In this document: in pieces, positions 5,802 through 13,047 of the stretch
Layout: the number at the start of each line of letters is the position of its first letter
How positions within the stretch are numbered: position 1 is the first letter of the stretch
Source of the DNA: a virus
Reading direction: 5' to 3' (one strand)
IMG/VR virus record: IMGVR_UViG_3300042402_005830
Location: 1-64,000 of that record
DNA length: 64,000 nt
Position numbers and translations under genes: made by a program
The notes under the pieces: model-generated
Database searches by the model: none
What the model was told of the DNA's origin: nothing
The model's input: only the letters and a program-made list of their open reading frames with translations

Positions 5802-6056
5802 TCAAATTGACATCATAATACCCAACTTATTTTGTTCTTGGTATTCAGAAAAAGTACAACGACGCATTGAGTTATATACAGGTCGGAGTTTTACAAATGT
5901 TGGGTTTTTTTCTTCCCATTCCTTACGTTCATTCACAACGAGTTTGTAAGCTTCCTTTTTATTCGGTGCCCACACATCGTTGAAACCACCACCTTCCCAA
6001 TTAAACAAGTAAAGGTATTCACCTTTTTGATTCCGAAGGAGTTTTTCTTTTGACAT
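5802..6056 (-). CDS. Hypothetical protein, 84 aa
   Basis: MSKEKLLRNQKGEYLYLFNW starts at 6056. Mixed-charge, with a GGGFNDVWAPNKKEAYKLV segment typical of small phage αβ proteins in which an aromatic strand is followed by a helix starting at KKEAYK. No known domain. Preceded at 20 nt by a TATATTTG promoter element, so it is probably an early gene transcribed alone. Confidence 0.7.
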   Translation of the reverse strand: MSKEKLLRNQKGEYLYLFNWEGGGFNDVWAPNKKEAYKLVVNERKEWEEKNPTFVKLRPVYNSMRRCTFSEYQEQNKLGIMMSI

Positions 6057-6076
6057 TGTCTGTTTGATTTGTTCTA

Positions 6077-6084
6077 CAAATATA
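6077..6084 (-). promoter_or_regulatory. Host-type -7 element TATATTTG
   Basis: TATATTTG on the minus strand 20 bases before the ATG at 6056, with a TTTG a little upstream. No boxA-like block follows here, unlike at stable-RNA units. Confidence 0.5.
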
Positions 6085-6136
6085 CATCAAACTTTTCGAT
6101 CCACCAAAACTTATTTAAGATTTTTTTCTTACCTAT

Positions 6137-6631
6137 TCAATAAGACATGCTAGTGATAAATTCGTTGTAAATTCTTTCAGCTTCAACTGTAAAGATTCCA
6201 CAAAATGTTTTTGGGACTTCGACTTTTTTAATGAATTTCATGTTTGCCTCTTCAGGAGTTCTGTTCCCTTTTCTTGAATTACACTTTTTGCAACAGGTTA
6301 CAAGATTCGCCCATGTGTTATCACCACCCCTCGATTTGGGAATCACATGATCAATGGAAAGATCTTGTTTTGTTCCACAATAAACGCATTCGTGGTTGTC
6401 CCTTTTATAAATCTTGTAACGGGAGATTCGAGATTTCACAGGACGGAATTTCACATAATTCAACAAGCGAATGATGATCGGGCGAACAAATTCACCGATG
6501 GATGTTAAGATTGGTTTTTCACCTCCTTTGAGGATTTCAGCCTTACCTTTATTCACAAGAACAAACCCACGAAGGAGGGTTGTTGTATTGATTGGAGTAT
6601 AATCTGCATTTAAAACCAAAACTGATTCCAT
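6137..6631 (-). CDS. HNH endonuclease, McrA-like
   Basis: 164 aa from ATG 6631. N-terminal ~70 residues (MESVLVLNADYTPINTTTLL) form the β-rich part found before HNH domains in many bacterial and phage proteins. The HNH core has C82-x2-C85, D94-H95, N109 and C114-x2-C117 with the usual IDHVIPKSRGG signature. Unlike the gene at 2395-2940, this family is common in Bacteroidota chromosomes and phages and is not obviously a homing enzyme; roles in packaging or restriction have been proposed for relatives. Preceded by TATATTTG. Confidence 0.88.
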   Translation of the reverse strand: MESVLVLNADYTPINTTTLLRGFVLVNKGKAEILKGGEKPILTSIGEFVRPIIIRLLNYVKFRPVKSRISRYKIYKRDNHECVYCGTKQDLSIDHVIPKSRGGDNTWANLVTCCKKCNSRKGNRTPEEANMKFIKKVEVPKTFCGIFTVEAERIYNEFITSMSY

Positions 6632-6645
6632 GATCTAAATTTTAA

Positions 6646-6653
6646 CAAATATA
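6646..6653 (-). promoter_or_regulatory. Host-type -7 element TATATTTG
   Basis: TATATTTG on the minus strand, 14 bases before the ATG of the HNH gene (6631). Confidence 0.45.
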
Positions 6654-6674
6654 GTTTATTTTAAATAAAGAATC

Positions 6675-6709
6675 AAAAAAAAAACCCTCCACTTATTTAA
6701 GGGAGGGTT
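6675..6709 (-). terminator. Rho-independent terminator
   Basis: On the minus strand AACCCTCC and GGAGGGTT form an 8-bp stem around an 11-nt loop and run into eight or more Ts. It closes the two-helix membrane protein gene just upstream. Confidence 0.85.
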
Positions 6710-6721
6710 AATTTGATTTGA

Positions 6722-6943
6722 TCAATCGTTTTTCGGCAGGGCGAACCGGTCTTTGTTTCGGAAGAAACCGACAACAACCAACACCACACCGATGAGGACT
6801 TCAATCGCTTGGAAGGTTGAATCCAAGTTCAAAGTTAATGTTTCAACAACAGGGATAAATCGGTCAAGACCGAAAAGCACCAATAAGGTACCAAGTGCTG
6901 TCAATACGTGTCTGACAAGCGATTTAATTTGTTCTGTGTTCAT
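6722..6943 (-). CDS. Two-helix membrane protein, holin candidate
   Basis: 73 aa from ATG 6943. Two hydrophobic helices (about residues 12-26 and 46-61) separated by a polar loop, short charged N-terminus (MNTEQIKSLVRH) and a basic/acidic tail (FRNKDRFALPKND). Size and topology fit a class II holin. It has its own terminator and a late-type motif (ATATTTAT) 25 nt upstream, as expected for a lysis gene. No endolysin lies beside it, so the call is tentative. Confidence 0.6.
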   Translation of the reverse strand: MNTEQIKSLVRHVLTALGTLLVLFGLDRFIPVVETLTLNLDSTFQAIEVLIGVVLVVVGFFRNKDRFALPKND

Positions 6944-6968
6944 AGAGCGTTTTTTTGGGTTTATTTCT

Positions 6969-6976
6969 ATAAATAT
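6969..6976 (-). promoter_or_regulatory. Putative late promoter motif ATATTTAT
   Basis: Minus-strand ATATTTAT, 25 bases before the ATG at 6943, in gene orientation. One of about sixteen copies of [A/G]TATTTAT placed upstream of structural or late genes here. Confidence 0.5.
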
Positions 6977-6982
6977 TTTGAT

Positions 6983-7135
6983 CTATGAAAAACTCTTTAA
7001 AAGGTATTGAATACCCATCATAAGAAAGATCAAAATGAACCCAAAAGGTAAAAATAAAAACAACAAAAATGCAAATCTTGAAATCACATTTTGTGACTTC
7101 AACATTGACATATATTTATTTATGATATTATTCAT
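6983..7135 (-). CDS. Possible single-pass membrane peptide, 50 aa
   Basis: Start chosen at ATG 7135 (MNNIINKYMSMLKSQNVISR), because the upstream in-frame ATG would overlap the divergent gene at 7139. A long hydrophobic helix follows (FAFLLFLFLPFGFILIF). It lies next to the holin candidate, so it may be part of the lysis cluster, but no promoter or ribosome-binding evidence supports translation. Confidence 0.4.
   Translation of the reverse strand: MNNIINKYMSMLKSQNVISRFAFLLFLFLPFGFILIFLMMGIQYLLKSFS
7112..7119 (+). promoter_or_regulatory. Putative late promoter motif ATATTTAT
   Basis: Plus-strand ATATTTAT, 19 bases before the ATG at 7139. Confidence 0.5.
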
Positions 7136-7138
7136 TTT

Positions 7139-7576
7139 ATGAAACATTTTGAAAATTCTAAACCTTCTGTAAAGTTCGATCAAAAGTATGGAACAAATAT
7201 ATCATATAAGTATGATTTTTCTCCATATACTGATGAATACCTTTGGGATGTATTTTTGAATTGTTTGGATTTGAATGATGAAGATCTTTGTGAGGACATG
7301 GATGAGTTCATCCCCATAATATTGAGCAAATTACCAGATCAATACTTCTCAAGTTTATACGAACAAGATATAATGACCGTGATTTTTGGAATTTTGAGTG
7401 GTTACCACCCAAAAGATATTATTCAATTTATTTCAGGAATAACTTATTCGAACAATTTTGAAGCTCAAGAGTTTGAAAAAAATATGAAGAGATCCGTTGA
7501 TCCAAACTTTTCGTTTGATGGTTGGGTCCCTTCATATTATACTCTTAACAAACTCAACAAACACTTCGGTTTTTAA
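7139..7576 (+). CDS. Hypothetical acidic protein, 145 aa
   Basis: MKHFENSKPSVKFDQKYGTN start at 7139. Acidic, helical in the middle (CLDLNDEDLCEDMDEFIPII), no signal peptide or membrane segment. One of the few + strand genes in the left arm and it carries a late-type motif, so it may be a virion or late protein. Its stop overlaps the stop of the convergent DUF6011-like gene by four bases. Confidence 0.7.
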   Translation: MKHFENSKPSVKFDQKYGTNISYKYDFSPYTDEYLWDVFLNCLDLNDEDLCEDMDEFIPIILSKLPDQYFSSLYEQDIMTVIFGILSGYHPKDIIQFISGITYSNNFEAQEFEKNMKRSVDPNFSFDGWVPSYYTLNKLNKHFGF

Positions 7577-7995
7577 ACCTTGATGTTCAACAACACCGAA
7601 GCATTTCCTTCCCACTTCTCAATTTGACGCTTTGGAACCGTAAGTTCGAACTCACCAAGAGAATTGATCTTGTCTTCAACATTTTGTTTAAAGGACTCAA
7701 TCTGAGCTTTTGAAGTTGGGAATTTCAACCCCAACCCCTTGGAGCAAACCGGTCCGATTCCACCAACTTGAGACATCGGGGTCTTGAGGGTTGCTCCGCA
7801 ACAACGGCAAATCGTTCCGTTGTTATGGGTGAGTTTTACCACTAACTTCATGTTGATCGGATCCATATCAACCAATCCGACCACATCTACAACTTGGGGA
7901 TGGAAGTTCAAACCATATTCCTTTTGAACAGTTTTTGCAAACTTCCGTCCAATTTTGATCGTGTTGCCAACCCCCAAGTCGAATTTCTTTTTCAT
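7573..7995 (-). CDS. DUF6011-like treble-clef zinc protein
   Basis: 140 aa from ATG 7995. The centre reads C63-x2-C66-G with LKTPMSQVGGIGPVC ending at C84, the CxxCG...GIGPxC pattern of DUF6011-type zinc fingers that occur in actinobacterial and phage proteins. N-terminal 40 residues are basic, C-terminal part is a helix plus β-strand. Nucleic-acid binding is likely but not demonstrated. A TATATTTG element lies 19 nt upstream. Confidence 0.65.
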   Translation of the reverse strand: MKKKFDLGVGNTIKIGRKFAKTVQKEYGLNFHPQVVDVVGLVDMDPINMKLVVKLTHNNGTICRCCGATLKTPMSQVGGIGPVCSKGLGLKFPTSKAQIESFKQNVEDKINSLGEFELTVPKRQIEKWEGNASVLLNIKV

Positions 7996-8014
7996 GATCG
8001 TTTTATTGAGATCA

Positions 8015-8022
8015 CAAATATA
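8015..8022 (-). promoter_or_regulatory. Host-type -7 element TATATTTG
   Basis: TATATTTG on the minus strand 19 bases before the ATG at 7995. Confidence 0.45.
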
Positions 8023-8059
8023 TGAAAAGTTTTTATTTATTCCAAAAAAAATTTTAATT

Positions 8060-9244
8060 TCAAATTAAGAAAGAACATTCATAAATTTTGTTTTCTTTAT
8101 AAATCACCATACATTGATTATGATCTTCAAAAGATATTTTTTTAATTATAAAATAATTTATACCTGACTGAAGATCAATACGGTAAAACGATTCCTTGTG
8201 TGGTTCAGAAATAGAAAAAACTTTTACCATCATAGACTCCGAATTTTCTAAACTGATATTAAAATTTACTTTTTCAAACTCACCAACATAATTTTTTTCA
8301 TGTGATAAAAAACTTAAAGAATTATTATTTTCAAAAGGATTTGATAAGGTAGTAATAATTTTTGTATATTCATCATCATTCAATTTTAAGTCATTTAAGT
8401 AATCGACTTCATTCAAAAATCTTTTTGTGTGTATAAAAGAAACAATTTTCTTTAATTTTTCTATATTTTCCAACGACGATTCAATGCTTAAAAAAAAAGG
8501 AACATTATAACATAAAAACTGAGAAATAAATTTTGTGAAATTATTTTTATTGTAAAGATAGTTGAACGCCGTTTCATCACCCAAAGGTAAATAAAGATCA
8601 AAATCCAAGTTCTCTTCGAAAACATTTTGACAAATCTTGTCTACATTATCAAAAAAATCAAAACAATTATTAGTATAGAAAAAACAGTATGTCGATATGT
8701 AATCATTGGTATTTGGTTCTTCTCCATATAGTTTAGATAAATGATAATATGTAAGAGATTTTTTATTTATACTTCCATCTTCGTTTATTATTCTTTCCGA
8801 ATTACCATGGTTACAATATTGAAAGAAAAATTTAGTTCCGATTGGTGTGTCAGTATCTTTAAATTCTTTTATACAATTCAAAAATAAATTGTCGGAATTC
8901 TTGGTGAAAATTACATCACAATCAATGAAGAAAAAATATTTAAATTTGTCTAAATAATTTTTTAGTATTTTGGGTTTTAGAGTTGTTGTGTATTTGTGTT
9001 TCTCATAATCATTTTTAATAAAAGTGTTATATTCATTATTCATATAACCTTCAAGTATTTCATCGTGATATTTTACAAATTCTATATTTTTATAACTGAC
9101 ATCAGTAATTTCAAAATTGATTGTAAAAATCACTAAATTTATATTACTAAATTTTTGATGTGTTTGTATTAATTTATCTAATAATGGAAGGTAATTTTGA
9201 TCAACAATTGTTGTGTATGTTATACCATTGAATTTTTTTTCCAT
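8060..9244 (-). CDS. Glycosyltransferase, GT-A fold
   Basis: 394 aa from ATG 9244. N-terminal GT-A-like half begins GITYTTIVDQNYLPLLDKLI and contains the nucleotide-sugar/metal motif FFIDCDVIF around residues 110-118, followed by the KFFFQYC segment; the C-terminal ~130 residues are a β-rich domain of unknown role. No signal peptide, so it acts in the cytoplasm. Very AT-rich compared with neighbours, which may reflect transfer. Acceptor unknown; it may modify a phage or host-surface glycan. Confidence 0.75.
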   Translation of the reverse strand: MEKKFNGITYTTIVDQNYLPLLDKLIQTHQKFSNINLVIFTINFEITDVSYKNIEFVKYHDEILEGYMNNEYNTFIKNDYEKHKYTTTLKPKILKNYLDKFKYFFFIDCDVIFTKNSDNLFLNCIKEFKDTDTPIGTKFFFQYCNHGNSERIINEDGSINKKSLTYYHLSKLYGEEPNTNDYISTYCFFYTNNCFDFFDNVDKICQNVFEENLDFDLYLPLGDETAFNYLYNKNNFTKFISQFLCYNVPFFLSIESSLENIEKLKKIVSFIHTKRFLNEVDYLNDLKLNDDEYTKIITTLSNPFENNNSLSFLSHEKNYVGEFEKVNFNISLENSESMMVKVFSISEPHKESFYRIDLQSGINYFIIKKISFEDHNQCMVIYKENKIYECSFLI

Positions 9245-9310
9245 GATTAAACTGATAATATTTTCATTTTATTGAAAAATATTAGTTACAATAAAACACA
9301 AGGAAAGTTT

Positions 9311-9766
9311 TTATTTTTCTGTGATCTTTAAATTCATATCTTCTCCACTCACAAAAAATCCTTTTCCCTTGAGATTCTCAACCAAAAGGTGGGGAACACC
9401 ATTGTCATCAAAATAAAACATGCTGAATTTTTCAACCGTTGGGTTATAAACATAAAAATATCTGTCATTAGATAAAATAACATTGAATGAGGTGATCAAA
9501 CTTTCTTCTTCAATGACATTTCCGAGAGAATCCCTCTCAATAACCTCAACTTCATTCGTGTTGAAATTGTAGATATATGTGATGTCGTAACCTCCTCCCG
9601 ATCCAATATATTCAATATTGTCCTGCCAGTTGTTATTTGATACAACAATTTGTCCAGGGTTTGAATTCATATAACTATTATGTGCAAATTGTCGAATTTC
9701 AAATACTTGGGACTGAACCTTGATTGAGAACAACAGAACCGTGAATAAGAATGTTAGATTTTTCAT
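9311..9766 (-). CDS. Secreted protein of unknown function
   Basis: 151 aa from ATG 9766. A clear Sec signal peptide (MKNLTFLFTVLLFSIKVQSQ) ends in an SQ-type cleavage site common in Bacteroidota. The mature part is β-rich with Asn/Tyr. It is transcribed from a TATATTTG promoter 16 nt upstream. Export to periplasm or cell surface is well supported; role unknown. Confidence 0.75.
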   Translation of the reverse strand: MKNLTFLFTVLLFSIKVQSQVFEIRQFAHNSYMNSNPGQIVVSNNNWQDNIEYIGSGGGYDITYIYNFNTNEVEVIERDSLGNVIEEESLITSFNVILSNDRYFYVYNPTVEKFSMFYFDDNGVPHLLVENLKGKGFFVSGEDMNLKITEK

Positions 9767-9782
9767 GTCTTATGAATTTCTA

Positions 9783-9790
9783 CAAATATA
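9783..9790 (-). promoter_or_regulatory. Host-type -7 element TATATTTG
   Basis: TATATTTG on the minus strand 16 bases before the ATG at 9766. Confidence 0.5.
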
Positions 9791-9830
9791 AGAATATTAC
9801 ATAAGTTTTCCAAATTTTTGTAACTCTAAT

Positions 9831-9838
9831 ATATTTAT
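9831..9838 (+). promoter_or_regulatory. Putative late promoter motif ATATTTAT
   Basis: Plus-strand ATATTTAT, 17 bases before the ATG at 9856. Confidence 0.5.
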
Positions 9839-9855
9839 AAGAAAAATTAATTTAA

Positions 9856-10452
9856 ATGAAACATTTATTGAATAACATCTCTGATGATGAAAAAAGATCC
9901 ATCTTGGAACAACATAAAGGTGGAATGAAAATATATAACGAAAAATTCGATGCTCTTATAAATAAAAGGTTGGGTGAAATTGATCTTTTTGAGCAAGAAT
10001 TTAAAGAAAGAGTTGACGAGAAAACCTTTTCAACAGGAAATGTATCTGATTTACCTCAAGAAATAAAAGATCGTTTGTTTGAAATTGGACAAAATAGTAA
10101 AGATTTCATTTCTTATAGACAAACAAATATGAAGGACGGAGAATTGAATGACAATGCTAAAGCTTATTATTTAATGCCTTTAGCACAATGGTCAATCAAG
10201 ACAGCTTTGGGGGTGACTAACGCAACTATGGACGAAGCAATTAGAAGAGTAGCCAACGAATCGTATTTAACTAATGTTTCTCAAAAAATGTCTCAGACTC
10301 CGTCACAAAAAACTACAGATGGTAAAGAAACTTCTGAGGAAAGAGTAAAAAAGGCATTTTTATACTTTGATCCCAAAACTTTAAGTCAAGTAATTTTGGA
10401 TAATTATAATAGAATCAAAGGATTGATTATAGCAGGTAAGACTATTCAGTAA
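9856..10452 (+). CDS. Hypothetical late protein, 198 aa
   Basis: MKHLLNNISDDEKRSILEQH start at 9856. The N-terminal helix ISDDEKRSILEQHKGG resembles short N-terminal tags that recur on unrelated structural proteins of large marine phages (recalled, not checked). The remainder is helical and polar with a Gln/Ser/Thr linker near residues 145-160. Late-type motif upstream and its own terminator downstream make it an independent late unit, perhaps a minor virion protein. Confidence 0.65.
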   Translation: MKHLLNNISDDEKRSILEQHKGGMKIYNEKFDALINKRLGEIDLFEQEFKERVDEKTFSTGNVSDLPQEIKDRLFEIGQNSKDFISYRQTNMKDGELNDNAKAYYLMPLAQWSIKTALGVTNATMDEAIRRVANESYLTNVSQKMSQTPSQKTTDGKETSEERVKKAFLYFDPKTLSQVILDNYNRIKGLIIAGKTIQ

Positions 10453-10500
10453 TTTTATAATTTAATTCAGTTCCACTACAAAAATACTATTATACTTTTA

Positions 10501-10530
10501 AATTCCCCACCAATAAGTGGGGAATTTTTT
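10501..10530 (+). terminator. Rho-independent terminator
   Basis: AATTCCCCAC (10501-10510) pairs with GTGGGGAATT (10517-10526), followed by TTTT. It ends the 9856-10452 gene and abuts the convergent CAP gene stop. Confidence 0.85.
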
Positions 10531-11093
10531 CATCTCATATTTACAGTAGAATAAAAGGTATTGTGTTTTTCGCTGTAAAGCGTTGAAATTGAAATATAAA
10601 TCATATCACTTTCCATCAAAGATTCCCAATGAGGTGGGCTATCTTCATATTGATCCAAAAAATAACTTCTATTTTTATCAGTATCAAAAGAACCGCCGGT
10701 TCTTGATGCCACACATTCTGACATTCTTAAGTATCCACATCGAGAAAGTTTATTGGAGAAATATTGAACGGAACCGACATGTGATACCTCATTTTTTTCA
10801 AGTTGCCATGTGTTATGAGGTAAGGTTACACAATTATACATAGTGGAATCATAAACCAAAACATTCAATCCATTTTTAACCCGAACTTTATTTAACATAG
10901 TAAAAAACTCAAAGGAAAGGGAATGAAGCATGGAATCCATATCCATATAACGATAATTCCAAGGAGAACCATCTGGATCATCACAAGGACATAGAACGAA
11001 TTCACCAATGTCTTCGTTTTCCTTCCAACAACGTTTTTGTGCCTGAATTGTTAAACTGAACATGAGTAAGGAAAAGAGAAATGTGTATTTCAT
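10530..11093 (-). CDS. Secreted CAP-domain protein (paralogue 1)
   Basis: 187 aa from ATG 11093. Signal peptide MKYTFLFSLLMFSLTIQAQ, then a Cys-rich spacer and a CAP/SCP domain: LNKVRVKNGL, the first-histidine segment PHNTWQ, SHVG, AEC-like SECVAS, PPHWESLM and a terminal YSTVNMR strand. These match CAP1-CAP4 signatures of cysteine-rich secretory/SCP proteins, whose bacterial members act outside the cell. The two histidines and the glutamate of the CAP cavity are present. Paralogue of the 11592-12167 gene; the tmRNA lies between them. Confidence 0.8.
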   Translation of the reverse strand: MKYTFLFSLLMFSLTIQAQKRCWKENEDIGEFVLCPCDDPDGSPWNYRYMDMDSMLHSLSFEFFTMLNKVRVKNGLNVLVYDSTMYNCVTLPHNTWQLEKNEVSHVGSVQYFSNKLSRCGYLRMSECVASRTGGSFDTDKNRSYFLDQYEDSPPHWESLMESDMIYISISTLYSEKHNTFYSTVNMR

Positions 11094-11106
11094 AACTTAA
11101 GTATAA

Positions 11107-11142
11107 TAAAAAAACCCCATACCGTCAAATAGGTAAGGGGTT
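11107..11142 (-). terminator. Terminator of the tmRNA gene
   Basis: Minus strand: AACCCC TTACC ... GGTA TGGGGTT stem followed by seven Ts, directly after the tmRNA 3' end. Confidence 0.85.
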
Positions 11143-11147
11143 CGAAG

Positions 11148-11538
11148 TGGAGGCGGGGTGACTCGAACACCCGTCCCAAATATCTCAAACAGAGAGTACT
11201 ACACGTTTAGGTCATTATTGGTTCTCAATAATCCGAAATATCTGAATTCTCACACCGTTCAGCCACGGTGGTAACTCTTTAAGAGGAGTCACACCCTTTG
11301 GTTATTAAGAGAACCACCCTTCTGCGGACTTCTGTTCATAGGTTATATGTCCTGACCGACCCGATGGTCACGGAGCCTTAGGCTGCGTAAACCTCTTCAG
11401 ACTGAAGGAGACCAACAGACTGAAGTTTTGCGAAAGTTTCGCCGTTTGTCTTTTGAAACCATAGATTATAGTGATAGATTTCGTCTCACTACGTGCACTC
11501 TGTGCCTGACCATACCGGTCAAATCCAAAAACGCCCCC
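11148..11538 (-). ncRNA. ssrA: tmRNA (ssrA), complete, 391 nt
   Basis: The minus strand starts GGGGGCG and ends CGCCTCC plus discriminator A, the two pairing as a tRNA-like acceptor; the 3' T-arm is GGGTG-TTCGAGT-CACCC. The tag reading frame starts at GGC (11443) in the context CAAACGGCGAA and ends at TAA (11380-11378). It encodes 21 residues, beginning GETFAKLQ and ending SEEVYAA. Hosts of this phylum usually carry tags that begin GEN and end LAA of about 10 residues, so start and end classes match but the length does not. No CCA is encoded. Pseudoknot-like helices follow the tag. Confidence 0.93.
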
Positions 11539-11540
11539 AT

Positions 11541-11565
11541 ATTTTCAAAGAACACCACAAATATA
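11541..11565 (-). promoter_or_regulatory. Promoter plus boxA-like block of the tmRNA
   Basis: Minus strand TATATTTG (11565-11558), TGG, then TGTTCTTTGAAAAT (11554-11541), ending three bases before the mature 5' end. Nearly identical blocks precede tRNA-Ile and tRNA-Tyr. Confidence 0.6.
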
Positions 11566-11591
11566 AATACTTTTTATCAAACAAACAACTA

Positions 11592-12167
11592 TCACCTTAC
11601 ATTTACCGTGGAATAAAATGTATCCCACTCTTTGTCATATACTACCGATACTGAAATATATTGATATTTAGGGTCTGTTAGAACATCCCAATGTGGTTTA
11701 CTATTTTGGTATTGAATAAAAAACCTTGAAACACCATCTTCATCTTTGGTTGAATTGTATGCCACACACTCGGCAACCATTGATAATCCTACATTTCTTA
11801 GTCTTTCACTGTAAGAAATAGAAGATTTACCATCAACATTGGTACCTTCACCGTGAGAGATACATTTGTTATTCAATTGCCATTGGTTGTGAGGATTGGA
11901 TAAAATCCGTTCCATTTCTTTATCATACGTTAGTCCTCCAAGATTATGTTCTCTCCTCCATTTGTTGAGAGTTTGAACAAACAACTTTTCCATTTCGGTA
12001 CAAACCGAATCGACATTTGATTTAATGGATGGGACGGGTCTAACATCATCACAATCAAAATAGAATTTTTTCATATTTTCATCAAAGAAAAAACATTTTT
12101 CTTCTTGTCCGTATAACCCTGAAAGGATTGTGGTAAGGATAAAAGAAATAAAGAATAATTGTTTCAT
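11592..12167 (-). CDS. Secreted CAP-domain protein (paralogue 2)
   Basis: 191 aa from ATG 12167. Signal peptide MKQLFFISFILTTILSGLYG, then a CAP domain with LNKWRREHNLGGLTYD, PHNQWQ, SHGEG, MVAECVAYN, SKPHWDVL and terminal YSTVNVR. Same motif order, length and ending as paralogue 1, so the pair arose by duplication. The intervening tmRNA separates them, and each has TTATACTT shortly before its ATG. Divergent from the metallopeptidase gene. Confidence 0.8.
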   Translation of the reverse strand: MKQLFFISFILTTILSGLYGQEEKCFFFDENMKKFYFDCDDVRPVPSIKSNVDSVCTEMEKLFVQTLNKWRREHNLGGLTYDKEMERILSNPHNQWQLNNKCISHGEGTNVDGKSSISYSERLRNVGLSMVAECVAYNSTKDEDGVSRFFIQYQNSKPHWDVLTDPKYQYISVSVVYDKEWDTFYSTVNVR

Positions 12168-12221
12168 AGTACAAGTATAACAAATTTTTTTAAATTATGT
12201 TAATTGTTGAAAAATTTTTTA

Positions 12222-12229
12222 TATCTTTG
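12222..12229 (+). promoter_or_regulatory. Host-type -7 element TATCTTTG, four bases from ATG
   Basis: Plus-strand TATCTTTG (TAnnTTTG) ends four bases before ATG 12234; TTG lies about 16 bases upstream. Transcription would start at or next to the A of the start codon. Confidence 0.5.
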
Positions 12230-12233
12230 TATT

Positions 12234-13019
12234 ATGAAGAAAGAAGATTTGGATTTTTTTAAATCACTACTTAGCGTTCCGTCCAATACAGGTCAGGAAG
12301 ATCTAATGATTGATTACTTGTCGGACTATCTCTATAGTAAAGATTATGATTTTTATTTGGACGATATGTCCAACATCTATATCACCAAAGGTAAAACAGA
12401 ATTTTATCCATGTTTTGTGGCTCACTTGGATACGGTTCATCATATGAGTAATATCTTAGTAAAGGAAGAAAAACACCCGAACGATCACGGTGAATATAAA
12501 GATGCTCTAAAAGCATATACTCCTTTTAGTAATCAACCAACAGGTATTGGTGGTGATGATAAGTGTGGAATTTTTGTATGTCTCCAACTACTTGAAAAAT
12601 TGGACAATGTAAAAGTTGCCTTTTTTGTGTCTGAAGAAATTGGTTGTATTGGATCATCCGTGGCTGATGACTTTTTTTTCGAAGATGTTGGATATGTTGT
12701 TCAGTTTGACGCACCATCAAACTTTATGGTGAGTGAATTTTGTTCAGGAGTCCAACTTTTCAAACGAGATTCGGAGTTCTTCGGACGGATTGAACCAGTA
12801 TTGACCGAAACATTCAACCCCAACCATCAACTGCAACGACATCCTTATACCGATGTGAAAGCTTTGAAACAACTATTCCCACATATCAGTATGATTAATC
12901 TATCTTGTGGGTATCATAATTACCACACACCCAACGAATACATCATATTGGAAGAAGTGGAAAATGCGGTGGTTACAGGATTAGAAATCTACGATAAATT
13001 AGGTTGTGAAAGGTTATAA
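12234..13019 (+). CDS. M20-family metallopeptidase (di-zinc aminopeptidase-like)
   Basis: 261 aa; ATG 12234 chosen over an upstream in-frame TTG at 12204 because the promoter lies between them. All metal ligands of the M20/M28 co-catalytic centre are visible: H64-x-D66 (AHLDTVH), D109 in GGDDKCG, catalytic and ligand E134/E135 (SEEIGCIGSS), D159 (FDAPS) and H231 (CGYHNYHTPNEY). The lid domain is short. Order and spacing are close to PepT-like tripeptidases. No signal peptide, so it acts in the cytosol, possibly recycling peptides from the phage-encoded Clp/host ClpP system (inference). Confidence 0.85.
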   Translation: MKKEDLDFFKSLLSVPSNTGQEDLMIDYLSDYLYSKDYDFYLDDMSNIYITKGKTEFYPCFVAHLDTVHHMSNILVKEEKHPNDHGEYKDALKAYTPFSNQPTGIGGDDKCGIFVCLQLLEKLDNVKVAFFVSEEIGCIGSSVADDFFFEDVGYVVQFDAPSNFMVSEFCSGVQLFKRDSEFFGRIEPVLTETFNPNHQLQRHPYTDVKALKQLFPHISMINLSCGYHNYHTPNEYIILEEVENAVVTGLEIYDKLGCERL

Positions 13020-13047
13020 AAAAAGTGGGATCACTCCCACTTTTTTC
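13018..13047. terminator. Bidirectional terminator between peptidase and Clp genes
   Basis: AAAAGTGGGA-TCAC-TCCCACTTTTTT: a perfect stem with A tract on one side and T tract on the other, between convergent genes, so it can stop both transcripts. Confidence 0.85.

Noticed and set aside
5668-5949. Plus-strand ORF across tRNA-Tyr (MGVEGLEPPNPKG...)
   Set aside because: Antisense of the tRNA and of the 84-aa gene; no promoter or coding bias.
11428-11616. Plus-strand 62-aa ORF over the tmRNA 5' part
   Set aside because: Antisense of ssrA and the end of a CAP gene.
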